NCBI RefSeq assembly: GCF_002379585.1
Contig: NZ_DFUE01000015.1
Coordinates: 34,583-98,582 of the forward strand
Direction of reading: 5' to 3'
DNA length: 64,000 nt
Source: Pseudomonas sp. UBA4194
GTDB lineage: Bacteria; Pseudomonadota; Gammaproteobacteria; Pseudomonadales; Pseudomonadaceae
In this document: in pieces, positions 42,493 through 49,628 of the stretch
How positions within the stretch are numbered: the stretch's first letter is position 1
Layout of the letters: each line of letters starts with the position of its first letter
Notes under the pieces: model-generated
The model's database searches: none
Seen by the model: the letters and a program-made list of their open reading frames with translations, nothing else
Told to the model about the DNA's origin: nothing
Program-made: the position numbers and the translations under genes

Positions 42493-43245
42493 ATGGCACA
42501 ACTCGACAACAAGATCGCCATCGTCACCGGCGCCGCCAGCGGTTTTGGCGCCTGCATTGCTCAGCGTTACGTAGAGGAGGGTGCCAGGGTGGTGCTCGCC
42601 GACATCAACTTCGACGCCGCCGATCGTCTGGCCAAAACCTTGGGCAACCAAGCCATTGCGGTCGCCTGCGACGTCACCCAGGGTGATCAGGTGCAGGCGG
42701 CGGTTGACCTGTGCGTCAGTCATTTCGGCATTCCCGATATTGTCGTCAACAATGCCGGCACCACGCACCGCAACCAGCCCTTGATGGACGTCGACGAGGC
42801 GACGTTCGACCGGGTGTTTGCGGTGAACGTGAAATCCATCTTCCACATGACCCGCGCCGTGGTGCCGCTGATGCGCGAACGGCGCAACGGCTCGATCATC
42901 AATGTCGGTTCGGTGGCCGGCATTCGTCCACGGCCGGGACTGACCTGGTACAACGGCTCCAAGGGCGCGGTCAACCTGCTGTCCAAGTCGCTGGCAGTGG
43001 AGCTGGGCCCCGACGGTATTCGGGTCAATAACATTTGCCCGGTGATGGGCGAAACCGCCCTGCTGGAGCAATTCATGGGGGTGCCGGACACCCCGGAGAA
43101 CCGGGCCCGGTTCGTGGCGACGATTCCGTTGGGCCGCTTGTCGAAGCCGGATGACATTGCCGCGGTGGCGGTGTTTCTGGCGACGGATGGGGCCGCGTTC
43201 CTCAATGGCGTGGAGTTGCCGGTGGATGGGGGCAGGGTGGTTTGA
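42493..43245 (+). CDS. Short-chain dehydrogenase/reductase (classical SDR)
   Basis: The 250-residue protein has the SDR hallmarks: TGAASGFGACIAQ near residue 12, the NNAG sequence, the catalytic Ser in INVGSVAGIRP and the YxxxK motif in WYNGSKGAV near residue 155. It is a cytosolic NAD(P)-dependent oxidoreductase, probably acting on a hydroxy or keto intermediate of the same pathway. GGAG lies 7-8 nt before ATG 42493, 23 bp after the ADH stop. A palindromic repeat element follows about 75 bp later, which may end the transcript. Confidence 0.93.
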   Translation: MAQLDNKIAIVTGAASGFGACIAQRYVEEGARVVLADINFDAADRLAKTLGNQAIAVACDVTQGDQVQAAVDLCVSHFGIPDIVVNNAGTTHRNQPLMDVDEATFDRVFAVNVKSIFHMTRAVVPLMRERRNGSIINVGSVAGIRPRPGLTWYNGSKGAVNLLSKSLAVELGPDGIRVNNICPVMGETALLEQFMGVPDTPENRARFVATIPLGRLSKPDDIAAVAVFLATDGAAFLNGVELPVDGGRVV

Positions 43246-43321
43246 GTACGATTTCAGATGGATCAGGGCTCGGCTGAGACGCGCTAGCAGATCGCGCTAG
43301 CTGCAACACCCCCGTAAGGCT

Positions 43322-43358
43322 CCCTCTCCCTCAGGGAGAGGGCTGGGGTGAGTCGACC
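43322..43358. repeat. 37-bp palindromic element, copy 4 (inverted, variant end)
   Basis: CCCTCTCCCTCAGGGAGAGGG is the reverse orientation of the other arm. The final GTCGACC differs from the usual GGGGACC. It lies in the 293-bp non-coding gap between the SDR and DUF72 genes, which otherwise shows only a 24-codon leader frame. Confidence 0.85.
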
Positions 43359-43467
43359 ATTCCCCCGCCCCCAAGCCACCCCCCAAAAGCCCACCCGCCA
43401 AATCGAACCCTCCACTCGCCCGATCGTCTACCGCTCAAGCTCCATCCTTCTCACAAAGGCCTACGCC

Positions 43468-43542
43468 ATGAGCCAACCCATCACTGCCCAAACCCTGGGC
43501 ATCGACCTGTCGCATGCCAACGAAGCTGGTCTGTTCTATTGA
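43468..43542 (+). CDS. Possible 24-codon leader peptide upstream of DUF72
   Basis: An ATG at 43468, with AAAGG 7 nt upstream, opens a 24-codon frame (MSQPITAQTLGIDLSHANEA and four more residues). Its TGA stop overlaps the TTG start of the DUF72 gene, as expected for translational coupling. It may be a leader peptide or the remnant of a longer upstream gene whose remainder has been lost. No other support is available. Confidence 0.35.
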   Translation: MSQPITAQTLGIDLSHANEAGLFY

Positions 43543-44255
43543 AGCCGCTGATCGGGTGTGCGGGTTGGAGTGTGCCGCGCGAGTACAGCGCGGCGTTTCC
43601 GGCTGAAGGTACTCACCTGCAGCGCTACGCCAGCCGGTTTGGCTGTGTGGAAATCAACAGCTCCTTCTACCGGCCCCATCGCCTGCAGACCTATGTGCGA
43701 TGGGCCGACTCGGTGCCGGAAGGCTTTCGTTTCTCGGTGAAGATTCCCAAGGCGATCACCCATACCCAGCGGTTGCAGGATACCGAGGCCTTGCTCGATG
43801 AGTTCCTGGCGCAGTGCGCGGGGTTGGGTGAAAAGCTTGGCTGTCTGCTGGTGCAGTTGCCCCCGTCGCTGATGTTCGAGGGTGACGTTGCCCACGCTTT
43901 CTTCGACGCCCTGCGAACAAGGTTTTCCGGGCCGGTGGTGCTGGAACCGCGGCACGAATCATGGGTACAAGCCGAGTCACTGTTGCAGGCTCGCCATATA
44001 GCCCAAGCGGCCGTGGATCCTTCGCGGTTGAGTACCGATTCCAGACCCCGGGGGTGGCAGGGCTTCAGCTACTGGCGGCTGCATGGGTCGCCTAAGGTTT
44101 ATTACGATGCTTATGGAGTTGACCGGTTGCAGGGCCTGGCGCAGGCGTTGGTTGAGCGTGGGGTGCCGAGTTGGTGTGTGTTTGATAATACGGCGGGTGG
44201 CGCGGCGGTAGGGGACGGGCTGACGTTGGGACGCTTGCTGGGCGATCACCGCTAG
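43539..44255 (+). CDS. DUF72 family protein
   Basis: The 238-residue protein belongs to the DUF72 (YecE-like) family, which folds as a TIM-barrel of unknown biochemical function. It starts IGCAGWSVPREY, the typical N-terminal motif, and has VEINSSFYRPH, QLPPSLMFEGD and a later FSYWRLHGSPKVYY block. The start is probably TTG 43539, overlapping the stop of the 24-codon leader; there is no good ATG. It lies between two copies of the palindromic element and is on the same strand as poxB. Confidence 0.85.
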   Translation: MKPLIGCAGWSVPREYSAAFPAEGTHLQRYASRFGCVEINSSFYRPHRLQTYVRWADSVPEGFRFSVKIPKAITHTQRLQDTEALLDEFLAQCAGLGEKLGCLLVQLPPSLMFEGDVAHAFFDALRTRFSGPVVLEPRHESWVQAESLLQARHIAQAAVDPSRLSTDSRPRGWQGFSYWRLHGSPKVYYDAYGVDRLQGLAQALVERGVPSWCVFDNTAGGAAVGDGLTLGRLLGDHR

Positions 44256-44283
44256 TCGCTCCACCGCGATCGGGCTTTTAGCT

Positions 44284-44320
44284 CCCTCTCCCTCAGGGAG
44301 AGGGCTGGGGTGAGGGGACC
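44284..44320. repeat. 37-bp palindromic element, copy 5 (inverted)
   Basis: This sequence is identical to the right arm at 2019-2055, in the same orientation as copy 4. It lies between the DUF72 stop and poxB, about 100 bp before the poxB start. Confidence 0.85.
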
Positions 44321-44421
44321 ATGCCCCACCAAACTTAAACTTTTCTTCAAAAATCTCCCGGAACGCCCTCGCTATGCCACCACTCTGACACTGCAACTTA
44401 CTCAACTCAGGGACACCCTCG

Positions 44422-46140
44422 ATGCCTACAGCAGCCGATTTCATGGTCAACACCCTCAAACACGCCGGGGTCAAACGGGTGTATGGGGTAGTGGGTGATT
44501 CGCTCAACGGGTTCACCGACTCCATGCGCCGCCTCGGCGGGCTGGACTGGATACACATGCGCAACGAAGAAGCCGGCGCCTTCGCCGCCGGCGGTGAAGC
44601 CCACCTGACTGGCGAACTGGCGGTGTGTGCGGGCAGCTGTGGCCCGGGCAACCTGCACCTGATCAATGGTCTGTTCGATTGCCATCGCAGCGGCGTGCCG
44701 GTGCTGGCCATTGCCGCGCACATTCCGAGCAGCGAAATCGGCATCGACTACTTCCAGGCCACCCATCCCGAGTCGTTGTTCAAGGACTGCAGCCACTACG
44801 TCGAACTGGTCTCCAGGGCCGAGCAACTGCCGCAGATCCTCGAGCGGGCCATGCGTGTGGCTGTCAGCCGTCGCGGCGTGGCGGTGGTGGTGATTCCGGG
44901 CGACATCGCGTTGGCGCCGCTGGATGCACCGGTCAGTCAATGGCTGGCGCCCAAGCCCGCCGTGATCGTGCCTGAGCCCGTACAACTGGACGAATTGGCC
45001 GAGTTTCTCAACACCGGCAAGCGCGTGACCCTGCTGTGCGGCGCCGGCTGCGCGGGTGCGCACAGCGAGGTGGTGGCCTTGGCCAAACAGCTCAAGGCGC
45101 CCATCGTGCACGCCCTGCGCGGCAAGGAGCATTTGGAATACGACAACCCCTATGACGTCGGCATGACCGGCCTGATCGGCTTTGCTTCGGGTTTCAACGC
45201 CATGAAAGAGTGCGACACGCTGCTGATGCTGGGCACCAACTTCCCTTACCGGCAGTTCTTCCCCGAGCATTCGCGCATTGCCCAGATCGACCTGCAGCCC
45301 GAAGCGCTGGGCAACCGTTGTTCACTGACCATGGGCCTGATCGGCGATATCAAGCACACGGTGCAGCAACTGTTGCCACGCCTGCATGAACGCACCGATA
45401 CCGCACACCTGAACAAGGCATTGGCCGATTACGACAGCGCACGCAAGGGCCTTGATTCGTTGGCTGAAAGCAGCCCCAACAGCGACATCATTCACCCGCA
45501 GTATCTGAGCCGACTGGTCAGCGAGCTGGCCGCCGAGGATGCCGTGTTCACCTGTGACGTCGGCACGCCCACCGCCTGGGCCGCCCGTTACCTGAAGATG
45601 AACGGCAAGCGCCGTCTGATCGGCTCGTTCAACCATGGCTCCATGGCCAACGCCATGCTCCAGGCCATCGGCGCACAAGCCAGCCACCCTGGCCGGCAAG
45701 TGGTGTCGATGTCGGGCGACGGCGGGTTCAGCATGATGATGGGGGACTTCCTGACCCTGAGTCAGGCCAACCTGCCGGTGAAAGTGATCGTGCTGAACAA
45801 TGGCACGTTGGGCTTCGTCGAGATGGAAATGAAGGCCAGCGGCCTGGTCGACGTGGGGTGTGAACTGAAGAACCCGAACTTCGCAACCTTTGCCCAAGGC
45901 ATGGGCATCAAGGGCATTCGGGTGGAGAAACCTCAGGACCTCAAGGCCGCGTTGATCGAGGCGTTCGCTCACGACGGCCCGGTGCTGGTCGACGTGGTCA
46001 GCGAACGTCAGGAGCTGATCATGCCGCCGGAAATCACCGCCGAAAACGTCAAGGGCTTTGGTCTGTTCATGATGCGTGCGGTGCTGGACGGGCGGGCCAA
46101 GGAACTGGTCAATCTGGCCAAGAACAATCTCTTGCGCTGA
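44422..46140 (+). CDS. poxB: Ubiquinone-dependent pyruvate dehydrogenase (pyruvate oxidase)
   Basis: The 572-residue protein is a ThDP-dependent enzyme of the pyruvate oxidase group. VYGVVGDSLNGFTDSMRR near the N-terminus, the ThDP Glu in HMRNEEAGAFAAGGEAHLTG, and the Mg/ThDP motif (SGDGGFSMMMGDFLTL followed by VLNNGTLG) are in the expected order. A C-terminal stretch of about 20 residues (from AVLDGRAKELVNL) can form the amphipathic membrane-binding helix of PoxB. It converts pyruvate to acetate and CO2 and reduces ubiquinone. AGGGA precedes the ATG. A strong terminator follows. Confidence 0.93.
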   Translation: MPTAADFMVNTLKHAGVKRVYGVVGDSLNGFTDSMRRLGGLDWIHMRNEEAGAFAAGGEAHLTGELAVCAGSCGPGNLHLINGLFDCHRSGVPVLAIAAHIPSSEIGIDYFQATHPESLFKDCSHYVELVSRAEQLPQILERAMRVAVSRRGVAVVVIPGDIALAPLDAPVSQWLAPKPAVIVPEPVQLDELAEFLNTGKRVTLLCGAGCAGAHSEVVALAKQLKAPIVHALRGKEHLEYDNPYDVGMTGLIGFASGFNAMKECDTLLMLGTNFPYRQFFPEHSRIAQIDLQPEALGNRCSLTMGLIGDIKHTVQQLLPRLHERTDTAHLNKALADYDSARKGLDSLAESSPNSDIIHPQYLSRLVSELAAEDAVFTCDVGTPTAWAARYLKMNGKRRLIGSFNHGSMANAMLQAIGAQASHPGRQVVSMSGDGGFSMMMGDFLTLSQANLPVKVIVLNNGTLGFVEMEMKASGLVDVGCELKNPNFATFAQGMGIKGIRVEKPQDLKAALIEAFAHDGPVLVDVVSERQELIMPPEITAENVKGFGLFMMRAVLDGRAKELVNLAKNNLLR

Positions 46141-46160
46141 CAGGCCATGACAATCGAGCC

Positions 46161-46180
46161 ATGACGCAACACTGCGTCAT
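46161..46180 (+). other. Perfect 8-bp hairpin after poxB
   Basis: ATGACGCA-ACAC-TGCGTCAT sits 20 bp after the poxB stop and 15 bp before the terminator stem. It may be a first stem of the transcript end or an RNase-protective structure. Confidence 0.6.
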
Positions 46181-46195
46181 GACGTAGCGCCAAAG

Positions 46196-46219
46196 TGCCC
46201 GCCGCGAGCGGGCATTTTT
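46196..46219 (+). terminator. Rho-independent terminator of poxB
   Basis: TGCCCGC-CGCGA-GCGGGCA is a perfect 7-bp GC-rich stem followed at once by TTTTT. It lies 18 bp from the convergent azoR stop and could also slow transcription from that side. Confidence 0.85.
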
Positions 46220-46236
46220 CTGCCGCCGCTAAATGC

Positions 46237-46860
46237 TCACAGTTGTTTGGCCACTTGGGCAGCCTTTTCCAACGCCGCCTTGAAATGGGCTTCGGCAATT
46301 TCAGGCCCGTCCAGGGTCGCTTCCGACTCGACGATGCGCACGTCCCTGATCCCGACCATACGCGACCAGGTTTTCAGGAAGGCCACCTGGTGATCGAAAG
46401 CTTCGGTGGGATAATCCTCGCCCAGGGTCACGCCACGCGTGGCGATCACCACCACCTGCTTGCCCGGCAGCAGCCCCTTCATGCCTTGCTCGTCGAAATC
46501 GAACAGCACGCCGCGTTGCGACACCGAGTCGATCAGGTGCTTGAGGCGATAGGGAATGCCGAAATTCCACATCGGCACGCTGAACACGATGACGTCGGCC
46601 TCATGGAAGCGCTTGCCCAACTCGGCAATCTGTTGCCACACCGCCTTTTGCTCTGGGGTCATTTCGACGCCGGCCAGGTCTGCGTATTTGGCGTCCAGCG
46701 CGGGGCCGTCGAACGGCAGCAGGTCGGCTTTCCAGACGTCGAGATGATCGACCTGGGTCGTCGAATCGCGCTCGGTGAGGGTGTCCATAAACCGTTGCGC
46801 GAGCTTCAGCGAGGCCGATCGCTCGCCGCGGGGTGAGCTGGAGATGTGCAGAACTTTCAT
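46237..46860 (-). CDS. azoR: FMN-dependent NADH azoreductase
   Basis: The 207-residue protein is a flavodoxin-fold AzoR. It begins MKVLHISSSPRGERSASLKL, the FMN phosphate-binding motif, and has the FMN block PMWNFGIPYRLKHLIDSVS near residue 95. AzoR homodimers reduce azo dyes and quinones using NADH in the cytoplasm. The start ATG 46860 has AGGAA upstream; the longer in-frame start lacks homology. It faces poxB across the terminator and shares a strand with the MscS-like gene, 134 bp away. Confidence 0.92.
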   Translation of the reverse strand: MKVLHISSSPRGERSASLKLAQRFMDTLTERDSTTQVDHLDVWKADLLPFDGPALDAKYADLAGVEMTPEQKAVWQQIAELGKRFHEADVIVFSVPMWNFGIPYRLKHLIDSVSQRGVLFDFDEQGMKGLLPGKQVVVIATRGVTLGEDYPTEAFDHQVAFLKTWSRMVGIRDVRIVESEATLDGPEIAEAHFKAALEKAAQVAKQL

Positions 46861-46994
46861 GGGGTGGATTCCTGATGACGGGGTGACTGACAAACAACGA
46901 GGATTTGCTATGTCAGTGCCCCGCCAACGGGGAAAGTTCAGCCTTTGACAACCGCCGGCAGCCGTTTGCCCTGGGCGCGAAGGCGGTCGATACG

Positions 46995-49421
46995 TTACTG
47001 CCGCACAGGTAAGCCGGCGGTGCTGTCCGCCACTTCCGGCTGCCCTTTGTCATTGATCAGCAACATGCTCTGCGGCGCCGACAGTGCGATGCCCAGGGTG
47101 CGCAGCCGATCCAGAATGGTGAACAGCAGATCGCTGCGGGCAGTGCCCACGGAACGGGGGCTGTTGACGAAGCCGCTGACGCTGATCAGCAGGCCGGCGC
47201 TGGTCAGGTCCTTGAACGTCACCGATGGCGCCGGGTCGTCCAGTACCGCTTCGTGCTCGGCGTAAGCAGCCAGCAGCAGTTCGCGAATCTGCATGACGTC
47301 GGTGTTCAGCGGCAAGGTGAGGGTGATGCCCACCACCCCCAGGGCATTGCCCATGGTCACGTTGCGCACGTTCTGGGTAATGAACTGGGAGTTGGGCACG
47401 ATGACCGTGGAGCGGTCGCCCATCTGGATCTCGGTAGCGCGCACGTTGATGCGGCGGATGTCGCCCTCGACGCCGGCCAGGCTGACCCAGTCGCCCACCT
47501 TGACCGGGCGCTCGGTGAGCAGAATCAGACCGGAAATGAAGTTCTGGACGATGGCTTGCAGGCCGAAACCAATCCCCACCGACAGCGCACTGACCACCCA
47601 AGTCAGGTTGGTCAGGCTGATGCGCAGCACCGACATCACTACGATCGCCAGCACCACGATGCCGATGTAGCCCACCAGGGTCACCAGCGAGGCGCGCATG
47701 CCGGCGTCCATGTTGGTTTCCGGCAGCAGGCGATCGCCCAGCCAGTTCTTCAGTACCCGAATGCTGAACAGACCGCCGACCAACAAGGCGAGGGCGAGCA
47801 GGATATCGCCGGGCACGATATTCAGGTCACCGAGGGATTTGCTGCCCAGGTCCAGGCGGATGAAGCTGGCCAACAGCTCGCTGGGGTTGGACCCCGAGGG
47901 CATGAACGCCAGCAGCAGCGCAGTGCACAACAGCAAGGTACGGCCTACGCCGGCCAATAAGGTACTGGCCTGGGCCTGGTGGCGCGGCGACAGGCCGAGC
48001 ATGGCGCCCAGTGCCTGGCCCCCGGCCTGCTTGGGCGACAGCACGGTTTCACAGATATCGACGAAGAAGGTGGTGAGCAGGTAGGCGGTCACGGTGACCA
48101 GGCTGATCCACAGCAGCTTGACCGTCAGCACGTAGGCCAGTGTCAGGTAGCCGCTCAACAGGCCCAGCAGGATGATGCCGACCCACACCGCGATGATGAA
48201 GGGGATCAGCCCGGCGATGCCCGGTGTACGTTCCAGGGCCAGGCGCCGCCGGGTCTGGCGCACTCGCACCAGGCCGAAGACGAACACAAGTGCCACGAGC
48301 AGGGCGGTGATGCCATTGACCGCCACCGACAGCGCCAGGCTGCTGGCGATCACGCTGTTGATCCGTTCCAGGGTGCCCACGGCCATCAGCGCCAGGGCCA
48401 GTATGGCCGGCAAGCCGCCGATGGCGGTGGCGATCGGGTCGGGAATGTTGGGCAGGCGCCACGACGGGTTGGGCAGCATCAACATGGCCCGACCCATGCC
48501 CACGATGAAGGCGGTGAACAGGATCAGTGTCTGCACCTGCTCGATCAGATTGAGCACATTGGCGCTGGGTTGCGAATGGCTGACGATGCCCCATTGCAGC
48601 AGGGATGTGGCCGCGCTGATGGTGAGGATGGTGGTCAGCGCGGTGGTCAGGGCCAGGGTGCTGCGGCGCAGACGACCCTCGGGGAACCAGCGGATCATCG
48701 CCCATACCAGCATCCGCTCGATCACCCTGCGGGCGACCACCCAGATCAGCACTGCGCCGATCAGGATCGTGATGAACGTGCCCCTGGAACCCGGCGCCAG
48801 CGCGGCGTCGAAGACCTGGGTGACGTCCCGCCACAGCGCGTTGAGCTTGCCGACGTCGTCATCGGTAGGTCGAATCAGGCTGGACCAGAAGGACGAACTC
48901 AGAGGGCTGGCCGAGCGGGTGCTGATCTGGGTATCGAGCAGGCTTCGGCGCAGGTTGAGAATCTGCGTGGCCAGATCCCCGGCGGAGGTACTCACCCCGG
49001 TGGTGGTCTTCTGGTCGTTGGTCAGGGCAGCTTTCTGATTGGTCAATGCCTTGCGCTGCGCGCTGAGGCTCTGGGCTTCATCAGGCTGGGGCGCGCCCAG
49101 AATGCTCAGTTGATCGTCCAGATGGCCCATGTCGACGGTCTGCCGCGCGACCAGGGCATCGGCCTGGCGCTGCACCTGCAGTGCGGCCTGGCGCAAGCTG
49201 GCCAGCAGGTCGTCGTTGGCGCCGGCTGAGACCTTCTGGCGTATCTGATCCAGCTGATCGTTGAGCTGGTCCGGCGTGGCGGTGTCTTCGGCCGCCGGAG
49301 CGCTGTTCGTGCTGGCGGATGACGTCGGAGCAGGGGCGGGTGCGGCGGAGGCGGGCACCGAGGCCCACAGCAACAGCGCCAGAACGCCCATACACCAACG
49401 GTTGATCACGGAGTGCCGCAT
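46995..49421 (-). CDS. MscS-family mechanosensitive channel with long N-terminal DUF3772-like region
   Basis: The 808-residue protein has a signal peptide, a periplasmic coiled-coil-like region rich in Gln and Ala (about 50-190; DUF3772-like), about ten membrane segments (from about 210 to 600), and a C-terminal MscS core. The pore helix and beta domain are visible as VVSALSVGIGFGLQAIVQNF, ISGLILLTERPVKVGDWV and VEGDIRRINVRATEIQ. It is a large MscK/YbdG-like channel of the inner membrane that releases solutes under hypo-osmotic stress. ATG 49421 has a GAGAACC leader. It converges on nothing and ends 134 bp before azoR. Confidence 0.9.
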   Translation of the reverse strand: MRHSVINRWCMGVLALLLWASVPASAAPAPAPTSSASTNSAPAAEDTATPDQLNDQLDQIRQKVSAGANDDLLASLRQAALQVQRQADALVARQTVDMGHLDDQLSILGAPQPDEAQSLSAQRKALTNQKAALTNDQKTTTGVSTSAGDLATQILNLRRSLLDTQISTRSASPLSSSFWSSLIRPTDDDVGKLNALWRDVTQVFDAALAPGSRGTFITILIGAVLIWVVARRVIERMLVWAMIRWFPEGRLRRSTLALTTALTTILTISAATSLLQWGIVSHSQPSANVLNLIEQVQTLILFTAFIVGMGRAMLMLPNPSWRLPNIPDPIATAIGGLPAILALALMAVGTLERINSVIASSLALSVAVNGITALLVALVFVFGLVRVRQTRRRLALERTPGIAGLIPFIIAVWVGIILLGLLSGYLTLAYVLTVKLLWISLVTVTAYLLTTFFVDICETVLSPKQAGGQALGAMLGLSPRHQAQASTLLAGVGRTLLLCTALLLAFMPSGSNPSELLASFIRLDLGSKSLGDLNIVPGDILLALALLVGGLFSIRVLKNWLGDRLLPETNMDAGMRASLVTLVGYIGIVVLAIVVMSVLRISLTNLTWVVSALSVGIGFGLQAIVQNFISGLILLTERPVKVGDWVSLAGVEGDIRRINVRATEIQMGDRSTVIVPNSQFITQNVRNVTMGNALGVVGITLTLPLNTDVMQIRELLLAAYAEHEAVLDDPAPSVTFKDLTSAGLLISVSGFVNSPRSVGTARSDLLFTILDRLRTLGIALSAPQSMLLINDKGQPEVADSTAGLPVRQ

Positions 49422-49628
49422 GTTCAGGTTCTCTTTTGGCGGTTGCTCGGGCGATGAGCAACGAAAGCGTGAATAAGAATGGATATCCGCAGTCCGACAG
49501 CGGATTTGGCATCGGGTTCGGGCGGCACGCTATCGGGTTACCGCCTGATACCCCCCCGGGCCCATCTGCTCGGCGTCGATCAGGCGTTTGGTGTCCTGCC
49601 CTATCTATCTAGCTATCGGCCGGTCGGC

